A stretch of 64,000 nucleotides of DNA from CAKSFT01 sp045544615 (GCA_045544615.1 JAZPZI010000024.1:1-64000), one strand, 5' to 3'; shown: positions 23,777 to 32,871, numbered from the stretch's first letter. Numbers and translations are program-made. The notes: generated by a model from the letters alone, not told the origin.

Positions 23777-25948
23777 TCACATAATCTCAATATGAATTTT
23801 ATCGAATACATCCCTGTCCGTGATTGTAATTATATTTTCACAGTCTTTAAATTCAACTATAGCATCAACGCCCGACACATTCAGTTTCCTGTCTGTAAGC
23901 GGGAGTGTGATTTTATAGTCTCTGGTCTTCGGCATGCCGGCATATCCTGCACCAACGGGAGCAATGTCGATTGTGATTTTGCCATTCTTATTTTTGTATG
24001 AAAGCTTGGTTTTCAAATAGGCACCGCTTTCAAATTCCCGGCTTATCCCGTCATCTTCATATAGTGTAAATTCGCCCTCAACACCCGGGAAACAAAGAAT
24101 TTCAAGGGTTTCAAGCGGTGTTGATACCATTCGTTTTGTGTAACCTTGCATAGGCACAGGCACACCGCCTTTTATAAATAGCGGAAATTCCATAATATCA
24201 CAGGAAACTTCGTGCTCGCCTTTAGTGTATTTTTCTTTTGTAAAGAAGTTATAGTACCCATCATCAGGAAACCATACTGTCTTTTTCGCAATTCCCGACT
24301 CATCTGCAGGTGCAGTGATTGGCGATACGATAAATGCAGGCCCGAACATATACTGCCCAGGGTATTTATAAGCTTCTTCGATTTCGGGGTAGTCAATGTA
24401 CATTCCCGAGATTATCGGAAGTGTTTCCTCGCTTGCCCGGTATGCGATAGAGTAGATGTATGGTATAAGCTTTGAACGGAGATGATAGGATTTTTTCATT
24501 GACTCCTCGGCAAGCTCGCCCCATTTCCACGGACAACGGTCGAGCTTTTCATCACGCTGTGAGTGAGACCTGAGCGCTGCTGAGAATGCGGTAAACTGCG
24601 TCCAGCGTGCATACATTTCGGAGTTGCGCTCGCCATAGAAACCGCCTGTGTCGTGTCCCCAGTAAAAAGCAAGTACATTTGAAGATTTTACTGTAAAATC
24701 AACTTCAAATTTCAGAATATCCCAGTCAGCAAGCGTGTCGCCAGAGAAGTAAATCGGGTGCTTTTGGTCACCGAAACCGCCCCAACGGCTGAACGACAAA
24801 CCACGTTTGTTATCCTTTTCGGAGTGATGATAATAACAATAGTTTATCCAGGGCAGATGTCTTGTTTTGGTGCCCTTAATGAATGGCTTGATTTCGTCCT
24901 GTTGCCAGTCAACCCACCAAAAATCCACGCCCTCATTCTCTAACTTTGAGTGAGCATTTTTATAGAAGGCATCCATATATTTTTTGTCAGAAATATCAAA
25001 TTCAAGGTTTATCCCAAGCTCGGGATTTATGCCCAAATCACGCATGAAATCAGCATAACAGTCCTCGTGGGAACGGATGCCGTCGGCAGGGTGGTCGTTT
25101 AGTGTTACATATATTCCACGCTTGTGGAGATCGTCAAGCAATTTTTTGTGGTCGCCTACAAGGCAATCGTTCCAGGTATAGCCTGTCCAACCGATGTTTG
25201 TGGCATGTCCGTATCCGTACTTTGCCTGATGCTTTTCAATTTCGGGATTATCGCCCTCTGCCCAGTCGTGATAGTGCCAGTCCATATCGATAACCATAAT
25301 ATCGAGTGGGAAATCATGATCATCGTATCCGTCAACTATTTTCATAATCTCATCACCCGAGTATGGCCACCAGCGCGAATACCACGAGCCGAACACATAC
25401 TTTCTCGGCAAAGCAACCTTTCCCGAAATATAAGCAAGTGTCCTCAATGCCTTTTTGTAATCACGACCGTACCCGAAGATATAGATGTCGGTTGTCGGAA
25501 GGTATTTATAGTTGTTGGTTTTAATCCAGCCGTCAATAATCGGCGGAGCTTTTGAGTCGTTGATAACAAACCAACCGTCTTTTGAGAGAACTCCGTCATC
25601 GACTTTTGCGTCCTTTGCGACATAGTCAAGAGTAGGGAGAGTACCGCCGAGGTTTCCCTCACTTTTGTCACCGTAGTGCCAGACTTTCCTGAAAATCTCA
25701 CACGAGAGATTAGTATTAGAAAAATGGTTCCCGTCGTTTGTGTATGTAAGACTGATTGCATCAGTTTTAATTGTAAGAGTATTTCCGTTTTCGCATACCT
25801 CAAAATTGCATCCGTTATAGATGCGGTTAGTTGCAAAAAGTGTAGGGTAGTCGATAAAGAGCTTATCTTTTGAGTATTCGCAGCGGATAAGGTTTTCGGT
25901 TATGACAGAAAAACGTGCATTGCCGAATATGATTACTGGATTTTCCAT
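23777..25948 (-). CDS. Glycoside hydrolase family 31 (alpha-glucosidase/alpha-xylosidase type)
   Basis: A 723-residue enzyme with the GH31 arrangement: N-terminal beta-sandwich, a TIM barrel from about residue 180 and C-terminal beta domains. Barrel landmarks are VFGSWYSRWWPYS, LDIMVIDMDWHYHDW, the nucleophile Asp347 in FWWVDWQQDE and the acid/base Asp404 in YFSGDTLADW, followed by GHDTGGFYG. Members hydrolyse alpha-linked glucose, xylose or galactose from non-reducing ends; the WWVDWQQ nucleophile strand differs from the typical DMNE of alpha-glucosidases, so specificity is open. There is no signal peptide, so it acts on imported oligosaccharides. GGAGG precedes the ATG. No transporter lies alongside. 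Confidence 0.9.
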   Translation of the reverse strand: MENPVIIFGNARFSVITENLIRCEYSKDKLFIDYPTLFATNRIYNGCNFEVCENGNTLTIKTDAISLTYTNDGNHFSNTNLSCEIFRKVWHYGDKSEGNLGGTLPTLDYVAKDAKVDDGVLSKDGWFVINDSKAPPIIDGWIKTNNYKYLPTTDIYIFGYGRDYKKALRTLAYISGKVALPRKYVFGSWYSRWWPYSGDEIMKIVDGYDDHDFPLDIMVIDMDWHYHDWAEGDNPEIEKHQAKYGYGHATNIGWTGYTWNDCLVGDHKKLLDDLHKRGIYVTLNDHPADGIRSHEDCYADFMRDLGINPELGINLEFDISDKKYMDAFYKNAHSKLENEGVDFWWVDWQQDEIKPFIKGTKTRHLPWINYCYYHHSEKDNKRGLSFSRWGGFGDQKHPIYFSGDTLADWDILKFEVDFTVKSSNVLAFYWGHDTGGFYGERNSEMYARWTQFTAFSAALRSHSQRDEKLDRCPWKWGELAEESMKKSYHLRSKLIPYIYSIAYRASEETLPIISGMYIDYPEIEEAYKYPGQYMFGPAFIVSPITAPADESGIAKKTVWFPDDGYYNFFTKEKYTKGEHEVSCDIMEFPLFIKGGVPVPMQGYTKRMVSTPLETLEILCFPGVEGEFTLYEDDGISREFESGAYLKTKLSYKNKNGKITIDIAPVGAGYAGMPKTRDYKITLPLTDRKLNVSGVDAIVEFKDCENIITITDRDVFDKIHIEIM

Positions 25949-25979
25949 GAGTTTAACCTCCTAAAGTGATATTATAAAA

Positions 25980-26008
25980 ATTATATATCAGATTCGGGTG
26001 AAAAGCAA
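25980..26008 (-). promoter_or_regulatory. Promoter of the GH31 gene
   Basis: On the minus strand, TTGCTT (complement of 26003-26008), 17-bp spacer, TATAAT (complement of 25980-25985). Confidence 0.7.
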
Positions 26009-26115
26009 GAGGGAAGTGGAGAATAAAAAAGAAAAGTTCTGACTACTTTTTGACTACTGCAGGAGCAGTTAAAAGATTAAAAATATCGCAAATTATCGTC
26101 AATCAAATAAAAAAA

Positions 26116-26146
26116 GAGCTATACCATTCGGTATAACTCATTTTTT
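26116..26146 (-). terminator. Terminator of the tRNA-Asp/tRNA-Pro transcript
   Basis: On the minus strand, GAGTTATACC-GAAT-GGTATAGCTC (one mismatch) followed by TTTTTT, immediately after the tRNA-Pro CCA. Confidence 0.85.
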
Positions 26147-26221
26147 GGTCGGAGTGACAGGACTTGAACCTGCGGCCCCTTGACCCCCAGTCAAGTGCGC
26201 TACCACCTGCGCTACACCCCG
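26146..26221 (-). tRNA. tRNA-Pro (anticodon GGG)
   Basis: 76 nt with encoded CCA. The acceptor stem pairs CGGGGTG with CACTCCG, the anticodon arm is CTTGA-CTGGGGG-TCAAG giving GGG, and the T-arm contains GGTTCAAGTCC. Confidence 0.95.
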
Positions 26222-26247
26222 AGGCTAAAAACTAAAAAGTAAGCTTT

Positions 26248-26324
26248 TGGCGACCCGGATGGGGCTCGAACCCACGACCTCTAGCGTGACAGGCTAGCGT
26301 TCTAACCAACTGAACTACCGGGCC
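26248..26324 (-). tRNA. tRNA-Asp (anticodon GTC)
   Basis: 77 nt with encoded CCA. The acceptor stem pairs GGCCCGG with CCGGGTC, the anticodon arm is CTAGC-CTGTCAC-GCTAG giving GTC, and the T-arm contains GGTTCGAGCCC. It is transcribed ahead of tRNA-Pro, 26 bp apart. Confidence 0.96.
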
Positions 26325-26402
26325 AAATAAGCTTACTTTTGGTATTATATATCAGTAAGCCTGTTTTGTCAAGGGGTTTTTATTGGTTTTTTTGAAAAAA
26401 TA

Positions 26403-27746
26403 TCATATGGCAAGTATTCCGTTTTCCGATTCAATCAGCATTATAATGTCTTCTTCCAATCCGTTTTCAGCATTTATATATATTATGAAATTCTTGCCGT
26501 TATGAGTACCTTTGAATTCATAACAAAGCTTTTCCTGCATACTGTCCTTCGGAATGAGTGCAAGCCCTGCCGAGGTAACATTTAAGTGTGAGTTTATCTT
26601 CGCTTTTGCCTCAGCCTCTGTGAGCTTGATTTCGGGGAAGTCACGGTAGCGGTGGTTCATAATATAACCATGCGCTTCAAAACCGAGAATTTCGCCTGTA
26701 TCAAGTCCGACCTTTACCTTTAGTAAATCGCTGTAACAGGTGATGTTGCTTTGCGTATAGGCAAAATTGACCGTCAGAGTGCCGTTTTCTTTTTCATAGT
26801 AGCTCTCGGTGAGTGATGAATAGCCCTTTTGGTTCAGAAATTCACGGGCTTTTTTTATTGCATCATCAACCGTGAGTTTTTCTTCGTACACAATTCTTGT
26901 ATCGGTAAAATAGAGAGGAAAACCGCCCGATTTTGTGATTGCGATGTTTATTTCGCGCTCATCATTCTCAACAGAATAATAGTAGGCAGGAAGTCGGTTG
27001 TTTTCGCTCTCGCCGTTATAGGCAAGTGCATTACCCCTGTCGCCAAGAAATTTTTTGGCAATATCCAGTGCCGTATCGGGTGCTACCTGTTCTTTTCCGC
27101 CTGTCATAATCGGCTCGATTCGCTCGATATGCTCTGAAAACGGCCCGTCATAGATAAGCGATGGGTATTCCTGAAACTCCTTTTCAACGCCTTCAAAGTC
27201 GGAGAGCGCACCTGCAGCGTCTGCCACCTTTTCAAAGTGCTTTTCGCCCTCTTTTTTGATTGTCCCGAACGAGATTTTACCTGAATAAACATCCTCCTGC
27301 ATATCCAGAAGCATTGTGTTTAGCTTGTTGGCGTACTTGGAAAGTGATGTGAGGTTTTTGTAGTCATTATCGCTGACGGCTTTATTGTTTATCACGTTCT
27401 GCGAAAGATAGTATGTGTAGTCACCGATCTGTGAGAGAAATTTTTCGGTATTCTCAAGCACGACCTCTGATATGGGGAGCTGACCAAGACATGCTTTGGC
27501 AGCAGAGGTTTCACGAAAAATTTCGGAAGAGATTGCCGCCATCTTTGCAGGACCCGATACCAACATACTCTTTTCCAGAAGCGAGTCGATATCGTCAACA
27601 TAGTCGACCAATTCGTGGAATGCCCGGTTATAGTTATTCTCGATTACTATCTTCATTTGTTTTATGCGACTGTGCTGATAAAACCCGAAAACTGCCGCAA
27701 CGATGACTAAAGCGGTTGTACTCCAGTAAATATATCTTTTTTTCAT
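26403..27746 (-). CDS. ypeB: Germination protein YpeB
   Basis: A 447-residue protein with one N-terminal membrane segment (about 8-22) and the YpeB domain, followed by PepSY-like repeats (for example LTVDDAIKKAREFLNQKGY and KLTEAEAKAKINSHLNV). YpeB is needed for localisation and stability of the cortex-lytic enzyme SleB in the spore, and this gene follows sleB by 10 bp as in Bacillus and many Clostridia. GGAGG precedes the ATG. Expression in the forespore is expected from family knowledge. Confidence 0.92.
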   Translation of the reverse strand: MKKRYIYWSTTALVIVAAVFGFYQHSRIKQMKIVIENNYNRAFHELVDYVDDIDSLLEKSMLVSGPAKMAAISSEIFRETSAAKACLGQLPISEVVLENTEKFLSQIGDYTYYLSQNVINNKAVSDNDYKNLTSLSKYANKLNTMLLDMQEDVYSGKISFGTIKKEGEKHFEKVADAAGALSDFEGVEKEFQEYPSLIYDGPFSEHIERIEPIMTGGKEQVAPDTALDIAKKFLGDRGNALAYNGESENNRLPAYYYSVENDEREINIAITKSGGFPLYFTDTRIVYEEKLTVDDAIKKAREFLNQKGYSSLTESYYEKENGTLTVNFAYTQSNITCYSDLLKVKVGLDTGEILGFEAHGYIMNHRYRDFPEIKLTEAEAKAKINSHLNVTSAGLALIPKDSMQEKLCYEFKGTHNGKNFIIYINAENGLEEDIIMLIESENGILAI

Positions 27747-27756
27747 AGTATACCTC

Positions 27757-28218
27757 CTATTTACAGAATCGGTGCTTGCCGATTTGTTTTATAAATTGTC
27801 TTGACCATATCCACGAGCTTGTTGCAGTATCAGGGTTGAAATAATAGATAGCACCGCCTGTCGGGTCCCAGCCGTTCATTGCATCACGACAAGCTTTATA
27901 GACTGTCGAGTCGGATGCGATGGGGACATTTATCTGCCCGTCGCTGACCGCCGTGAAAGCTCCGGGTTGATAGATTACACCCGATACAGAGTTCGGAAAT
28001 GACGAGTGGTCAACCCTGTTTAAAATAACGGCGGCAACAGCAACCTGACCCTCGTATGGCTCGCCACGGGCTTCACCGTTTACAGCACGTGCCATCAACT
28101 GAATATCGCTGTCCGACCTGCCCGGTTGTGCAGTCACAGGCTTTTCGGATAAGTAGATAAATGTACTAAAAATCATTATTGCTACAGCAAAAAATGCAAA
28201 AACTGCTTTTTTAAACAT
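27757..28218 (-). CDS. sleB: Spore cortex-lytic enzyme SleB (short form)
   Basis: A 153-residue cell-wall hydrolase with an N-terminal membrane/signal segment (about 5-22) followed directly by the catalytic Hydrolase_2 domain. The likely catalytic Glu is Glu49 in AVNGEARGEPYEGQ, with AVAAVILNRVDH and GAIYYFNPDTATSSWIWSR as further signatures. SleB is a lytic transglycosylase that opens spore cortex peptidoglycan during germination. The usual N-terminal peptidoglycan-binding domain is absent. AAGGAGG precedes the ATG. A weak SigF/SigG-type match (ACATA, 14-15 nt, GGGAAAATT) lies upstream on the minus strand. Confidence 0.88.
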   Translation of the reverse strand: MFKKAVFAFFAVAIMIFSTFIYLSEKPVTAQPGRSDSDIQLMARAVNGEARGEPYEGQVAVAAVILNRVDHSSFPNSVSGVIYQPGAFTAVSDGQINVPIASDSTVYKACRDAMNGWDPTGGAIYYFNPDTATSSWIWSRQFIKQIGKHRFCK

Positions 28219-28275
28219 TTTAGCTTCCTCCTTGAAATCCTTTTATGATAATTTTCCCATAAGCGGTGAAAATAT

Positions 28276-28304
28276 GTATATAAAAAGCAGTATTTGTCAA
28301 AAAT
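28276..28304 (+). promoter_or_regulatory. SigF-like promoter of spoIIR
   Basis: GTATA (28276-28280), 15-bp spacer and GTCAAAAAT (28296-28304) match the forespore SigF/SigG pattern (GYATA, GGNRANAMT) with one mismatch. spoIIR is a SigF target in Bacillus and Clostridium. Confidence 0.6.
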
Positions 28305-28327
28305 CGCTCTTGTAAAGGAGTGTATAT

Positions 28328-28927
28328 ATGAAGAAATTTTTAATGGTGAATCTGATGCTTTTTCTCTCGGTGATAATTTTGGTGGTTTATTATTTTTCGG
28401 TTTACTCTGATATTTCGGATAATGTGATAAGACTTCATATTATTGCAAATAGCGACAGCGACTATGACCAGGGAGTAAAAATGTCGGTAAGGGACGAGAT
28501 TATAAAAAGGATGCAAACAGAGCTTGAGAAAGATTCCGGCAGAGAAGATATAATATCTTCGGTTGGTGAGATTGAGAAAACTGCAAATAGCTACCTTAAG
28601 AAATTGGGTGCAGATTACGGCGCAAGAGCGGAATTTGAGAATGTAAAAATTCCGAGAAAGGTCTATAACGGGATAGTAATGCCGGAGGGTGAGTATTCTG
28701 CAATTCGTGTAAAACTCGGCAGCAGTGAGGGAGAAAACTGGTGGTGCGTGTGCTATCCGCCGCTTTGTTTTACCGAGGATGTTTTCGGGAAAATGAGCGA
28801 TGAGGGAGAGAATAAACTGAAATCTGAAATCGGGAAAAACGGCTATAGAGTTGTGGGTTCTGATGTGAAATATGAGCTGTTTTTGGTCGAGCTTGCTGAA
28901 AAGGTGATGCGTTATATTGTAAAATAA
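28328..28927 (+). CDS. spoIIR: Stage II sporulation protein R
   Basis: A 199-residue protein with an N-terminal membrane/signal segment (about 5-25) and the SpoIIR signatures VIRLHIIANSDSDYDQ, MSVRDEI, NSYLKKLGADYGARAEF and PEGEYSAIRVKLGSSEG, then ENWWCVCYPPLCF. SpoIIR is made in the forespore, crosses into the intermembrane space and triggers SpoIIGA to process pro-SigE in the mother cell. AAAGGAG precedes the ATG. It is divergent from sleB, and the forespore promoter above fits its known timing. Confidence 0.95.
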   Translation: MKKFLMVNLMLFLSVIILVVYYFSVYSDISDNVIRLHIIANSDSDYDQGVKMSVRDEIIKRMQTELEKDSGREDIISSVGEIEKTANSYLKKLGADYGARAEFENVKIPRKVYNGIVMPEGEYSAIRVKLGSSEGENWWCVCYPPLCFTEDVFGKMSDEGENKLKSEIGKNGYRVVGSDVKYELFLVELAEKVMRYIVK

Positions 28928-29014
28928 TGTTTTTAAAATGTTCACATTTTGCACATTTTTTTGCCATAAAGCTATGATAAACTAAAATAAAAAGTCTGAA
29001 AGGAATTTAGGATT

Positions 29015-30616
29015 ATGTTAAGATTAGCTGCATTTTTTATGTCGTTGATAATGGCAGGCGGATGCGTGCCTCAAACCGGTGAGCTGAACAATATGGAATA
29101 TAAATCCTGTTTTGAGACCGAAAATGTTATTACATTGTCGGATAATGGAATGACATTAAACGGCGAGAAAATCGGAGAAAACGGAGATGTTTTTGTAAGC
29201 AACGACATTATCTATTACGAGAATAAGGAAAAGTATGAAAGCGGTTTCCCGTACGGCGAAGGAACGGAAAATGATATGCATACTGCAGAAGAGGCGGCAG
29301 CGAGTACGGTTTTGAATATCACCAAAAGCGGCGCTTACCGTATAAGCGGAAAACTCTCAAACGGTCAGATTCGAATTGACCTTGGCGAGGATGCAGACAA
29401 AAACCCCGACGCCATAGTTGAGCTTATACTGGATAATGCCGATATTACTTGTAAAGTTGCGCCTGCAATACTTTATATGAATGTTTATGAGTGCGACAAT
29501 GAGTGGACTATAGATACGGCTACATCAGATGTTGATACCAAGGATGCAGGAGCGGTGCTGATTCTTGCAGATGACAGCGAAAACAATATAACAGGTTCGC
29601 ATGTTGCAAAGATTTTCAAGGATGGTGAGGGAGAGAAGAAACTGTGGAAACAGGACGGTGCAATCTATTCATATATGTCAATGAATGTTTTCGGTGATGG
29701 AGAGTTAAACCTTGTTGCTGATAATGAAGGACTCGACACAGAACTCCACCTTACAATCAATGGCGGGGATATAAACATAAATTCACAGAATGATGGTATA
29801 AATACAAATGAGGATGGAGTTTCGGTTACTACCATCAATGGAGGAGATGTCAGAATCCAGGCAGGACTTGGTGATGAGGGTGACGGAATTGACTCAAACG
29901 GATGGCTTGTGATTAACGACGGAACGGTCATTTCAAGTGCAAATCCGGCTGCCGATGCAGGACTTGACAGTGATATGGGCTCATTTGTAAACGGTGGTAC
30001 AGTTGTGGCACTTGGCTCGACTATGGACTGGCCGGAGAGCGATTCGAAGCAGGTTACAATGAATCTGCAGTTTGCAGACCAGCAGAAAGTCGGAAGTGTA
30101 ATTGCCGTTTTGGATGAGAATGAAAAGGTTGTTTTTGCATACGAACCCGAAAATGAAATCAACAGAACCTTCAGAGGAGCGGTAATTTCATCACCTGACT
30201 TTGAAATCGAAAAGAACTATTCGCTCTATATTGGAGGTGAGATTTCGGGTGAGGACGATGACGGAATATTTGAAAGTGTTAGCGAATATAAAAACGGAAT
30301 AAAACAGGGCTATACAGGCACTGATATTATGCGTGGCCCCGGCGGATTTGGCGGAAAGAGACCGGGAAATCCTGCTGATATGCCGGAGGGTGAGCGGCCT
30401 GAGAGACCGACAGACGGGAATTTTGAAAGACCGGAGGGAGAAAGACCTCAAAAGCCAAACGGTGAAAGACCTTTTGATATGCCGGAAGGGGAAAAGCCTG
30501 ACGGTATGAAAGAACCGTTTCAGGGTCAGGAAAATGAAAGCAAAGAACAGAAAACGCAGTTTTATTTGAGCGATAAAGTAAACCGTTTTTCGGGGATATC
30601 TGAAAGTAATAAATAA
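29015..30616 (+). CDS. Cthe_2159-like carbohydrate-binding beta-helix lipoprotein
   Basis: A 533-residue surface protein. The signal ends in a lipobox (MAGGC, Cys about residue 17). Residues 80-400 form a right-handed beta-helix of the Cthe_2159 family, with repeated rungs such as LHLTINGGDININSQNDGIN, VTTINGGDVRIQAG and GWLVINDGTVISSAN. Members bind acidic polysaccharides and cellulose. The last 100 residues are low-complexity, with repeated PEGERP/PEGEKP units. In other Clostridia such genes sit beside CotH and VTC-domain genes, which are not seen here. It has its own terminator. The carbohydrate-binding role is from the family, not shown here. Confidence 0.82.
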   Translation: MLRLAAFFMSLIMAGGCVPQTGELNNMEYKSCFETENVITLSDNGMTLNGEKIGENGDVFVSNDIIYYENKEKYESGFPYGEGTENDMHTAEEAAASTVLNITKSGAYRISGKLSNGQIRIDLGEDADKNPDAIVELILDNADITCKVAPAILYMNVYECDNEWTIDTATSDVDTKDAGAVLILADDSENNITGSHVAKIFKDGEGEKKLWKQDGAIYSYMSMNVFGDGELNLVADNEGLDTELHLTINGGDININSQNDGINTNEDGVSVTTINGGDVRIQAGLGDEGDGIDSNGWLVINDGTVISSANPAADAGLDSDMGSFVNGGTVVALGSTMDWPESDSKQVTMNLQFADQQKVGSVIAVLDENEKVVFAYEPENEINRTFRGAVISSPDFEIEKNYSLYIGGEISGEDDDGIFESVSEYKNGIKQGYTGTDIMRGPGGFGGKRPGNPADMPEGERPERPTDGNFERPEGERPQKPNGERPFDMPEGEKPDGMKEPFQGQENESKEQKTQFYLSDKVNRFSGISESNK

Positions 30617-30625
30617 CGAAAAAAG

Positions 30626-30658
30626 CGATTTTTACATTTGGTAAAAATCGTTTTTTTT
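30626..30658 (+). terminator. Terminator after the beta-helix lipoprotein gene
   Basis: CGATTTTTAC-ATTTG-GTAAAAATCG, a perfect 10-bp stem followed by eight T's. Confidence 0.92.
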
Positions 30659-30734
30659 ATGTAGTGGCTATTGTAAAGAGGAGGAAAATGTGATAGAATG
30701 ATTGCATTGAAGATAAAAAGAGGATGTATGCGTT

Positions 30735-31220
30735 ATGAAAATCAGAAAAGCAAAGCCGGATGATTTAGAATCAATACTCAGAGTGTACGAAATAGCCCGG
30801 GAATATATGAGAAAAACTGGTAATCCGGATCAGTGGGGAACGGAACACCCCAAAAAAGAAATGCTCGAAGACGACATAAAAAAGGATGAACTTTTCGTGG
30901 GCGAAAATGATGAAGGTAATATATGCTTTGTGTTCGCCTTTATACTGGGTGATGACCCTACATATTCATATATTGAAAACGGTAACTGGATTTCAGACGA
31001 TGAGTATGGGACAATTCACCGTATCGCAAGTGACGGGGCTGCCTCGGGTGTTGTAAAAACGGCAGTTGAGTATTGCAGGAATATTATCTCAAACATCAGA
31101 ATCGACACTCATGAAAAGAATAAAATCATGCAACACGTTGTGGAAAAGATTGGATTTGTCAAATGCGGTATCATATACATTGACGACGGAACGCCGAGAA
31201 TTGCATATCAGCTTTTATAA
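30735..31220 (+). CDS. GNAT-family N-acetyltransferase
   Basis: A 161-residue protein with the GNAT order: MKIRKAKPDDLESILRVYEI as the N-terminal strand-helix, GNICFVFAFILGDDP as the central strand, IHRIASDGAASGVVKTAVEY as the acetyl-CoA-binding region and NIRIDTHEKNKIMQHVVEKI with GFVKCGIIYI at the end. The P-loop (normally Q/R-x-x-G-x-G/A) reads DGAASGV. The acceptor is unknown. GAGGATG lies about 8 bp before the ATG. Confidence 0.85.
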   Translation: MKIRKAKPDDLESILRVYEIAREYMRKTGNPDQWGTEHPKKEMLEDDIKKDELFVGENDEGNICFVFAFILGDDPTYSYIENGNWISDDEYGTIHRIASDGAASGVVKTAVEYCRNIISNIRIDTHEKNKIMQHVVEKIGFVKCGIIYIDDGTPRIAYQLL

Positions 31221-31261
31221 TGCAATGATTTTAAACACACCACGAAAAAAGGAGGCACAAA

Positions 31262-32185
31262 ATGGCAGAGGTTTTTGCACCGTATTATCATAAATTCAAA
31301 TGTACTGCAGACCGGTGTCGACATAACTGCTGTATTGGCTGGGAAATCGACATTGACCCTGATACGATGCGGTTATATGATTCTCTTGAGGGTGAGCTTG
31401 GTGAAAAAATCAGAGGTAATATCGAGGGCGACATTCCGCATTTTATTTTGTCTGATGGTGACAGATGCCCGTTTTTGAATGAGCGAGGACTTTGCGATAT
31501 TATACTTTCGCTTGGTGAGGATGCGATTTGCGATATATGCACTCTGCACCCGAGATTTAAAAATTTCTACACATTTTTTACCGAGGTCGGACTCGGACTT
31601 TGTTGCGAGGAAGTAGGCAGAGTAATCCTTGGCGAAAAGGATAAGTTTTACATAGAACTTCCGACAGATGTGCAAATTACTGATGAAGAAAGAGAGTTTT
31701 TTAAAATACGCAGTGAGATTTTTGATGTTTTGCAAAAGAGGGAAATAACCGTTTTGGAGCGGTTCCAAGCCCTGGCAGAGAAATATTCTTTTGAACTTTC
31801 TTTTTCTCTTTCGGAGCTTTTGAAAAGATACCTCGCACTCGACAGGCTCGACGGTGAGTGGGAAGATATGCTTATGATGCTATCGGATTTTTCGTTTGAT
31901 GGTGAAATTTTTAGAGATGCAAAGCTTGCAGTTTTCTTTGAACAGCTTGCAGTTTATTTTGTCTTCCGACATCTTACGCCAGAGAATGCAAACTATAAAA
32001 TGGCAGTAATCTTTTCGGTTATGAGCACATATATTATCGGTGCTATATGCGATAAAATGCGAAAGGACGGCAAAGAACCCGCACTTGATGATATTGCTGA
32101 GGTTGCAAGGATGTATTCTTCAGAAATAGAGTATTCAGAGGATAATCTTGATGAACTAAATAATTATATAGAGGTAGTATTATGA
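31262..32185 (+). CDS. FliB-like cysteine-cluster protein (flagellin lysine-N-methylase family)
   Basis: A 307-residue protein whose N-terminal 120 residues carry the FliB/YkgJ cysteine pattern: C14, C19, C23 and C24 in KCTADRCRHNCCIGWEIDID, then DGDRCPFLNERGLCDII, DAICDICTLHPRF and LGLCCEE, probably ligating Fe-S clusters. FliB methylates lysines of flagellin in Salmonella, but many clostridial homologues exist without flagellar genes beside them, as here. The actual substrate is therefore open. AAAGGAGG precedes the ATG. Its stop overlaps the start of the next gene (ATGA), so the two are coupled. Confidence 0.8.
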   Translation: MAEVFAPYYHKFKCTADRCRHNCCIGWEIDIDPDTMRLYDSLEGELGEKIRGNIEGDIPHFILSDGDRCPFLNERGLCDIILSLGEDAICDICTLHPRFKNFYTFFTEVGLGLCCEEVGRVILGEKDKFYIELPTDVQITDEEREFFKIRSEIFDVLQKREITVLERFQALAEKYSFELSFSLSELLKRYLALDRLDGEWEDMLMMLSDFSFDGEIFRDAKLAVFFEQLAVYFVFRHLTPENANYKMAVIFSVMSTYIIGAICDKMRKDGKEPALDDIAEVARMYSSEIEYSEDNLDELNNYIEVVL

Positions 32186-32700
32186 AACTTTTGGGACATT
32201 TGAAAACGATAACAAAGCACCGTCATATGGTTATCAGGCATTGCTTCAAAGCAGGGATAGGTTTTCAGGGACTTTTCCACGATCTTTCAAAGTATTCGGT
32301 ATGTGAGCTTAAGGTGGGTGCAAAGTATTATACAGGTTACAGAAGCCCGAACGATGTTGAGCGCCGTGATATCGGGTATTCGACGGCGTGGTTGCATCAT
32401 CAGGGAAGAAATAAACATCATTTTGAGTATTGGCATGATTATAATGTTGAAACAAAGATGATGGCACCGATTGAGATGCCGCTTAAATATGTAAAGGAAA
32501 TGTTTTGCGACAGAGTTGCCGCAAGCAAGATTTACAGAGGCAAGGAATATTGCGAGCAGCATCCGATAGAGTATTTCAGAAACTCAAAGGCAAAGGATAT
32601 GGCGCACCCCAAAACTATGGAACTTTTGGAAAGCTGGCTCGTGATGCTTGCAGAGCGTGGGGAGGAAGAAACCTTCCGATATATCAGGAATTTAAAATAA
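32182..32700 (+). CDS. DUF5662-family protein
   Basis: A 172-residue protein with conserved His-rich blocks typical of DUF5662: ITKHRHMVIRHCFKAG, FHDLSKYSVCEL, STAWLHHQGRNKHHFEYWHD, and a C-terminal helix bundle. The repeated His/Asp residues suggest an HD-like metal-binding protein; no activity is established. It overlaps the FliB-like gene by 4 bp (ATGA at 32182-32185), implying translational coupling. Confidence 0.8.
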   Translation: MKLLGHLKTITKHRHMVIRHCFKAGIGFQGLFHDLSKYSVCELKVGAKYYTGYRSPNDVERRDIGYSTAWLHHQGRNKHHFEYWHDYNVETKMMAPIEMPLKYVKEMFCDRVAASKIYRGKEYCEQHPIEYFRNSKAKDMAHPKTMELLESWLVMLAERGEEETFRYIRNLK

Positions 32701-32736
32701 TTCTTTGAAAAAATCAAAAAAACCTCAAAAAAAGTC

Positions 32737-32765
32737 TTGACAATTATAAAATGGTGTGGTATCAT
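32737..32765 (+). promoter_or_regulatory. Promoter of tRNA-Leu
   Basis: TTGACA (32737-32742), 17-bp spacer and TATCAT (32760-32765), about 20 bp before the mature 5' end. Confidence 0.75.
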
Positions 32766-32784
32766 AGTTAAGTAATTTTGAGAT

Positions 32785-32871
32785 GCCGATGTGGTGGAAT
32801 TGGCAGACGCGCGGGACTCAAAATCCCGTGGTAGCGATACCGTGTCGGTTCGACCCCGACCATCGGCACCA
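32785..32871 (+). tRNA. tRNA-Leu (anticodon CAA)
   Basis: 87 nt with encoded CCA and a long variable arm. The acceptor stem pairs GCCGATG with CATCGGC, the anticodon arm CGGGA-CTCAAAA-TCCCG gives CAA, and the T-arm contains GGTTCGACCCC. Confidence 0.96.
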
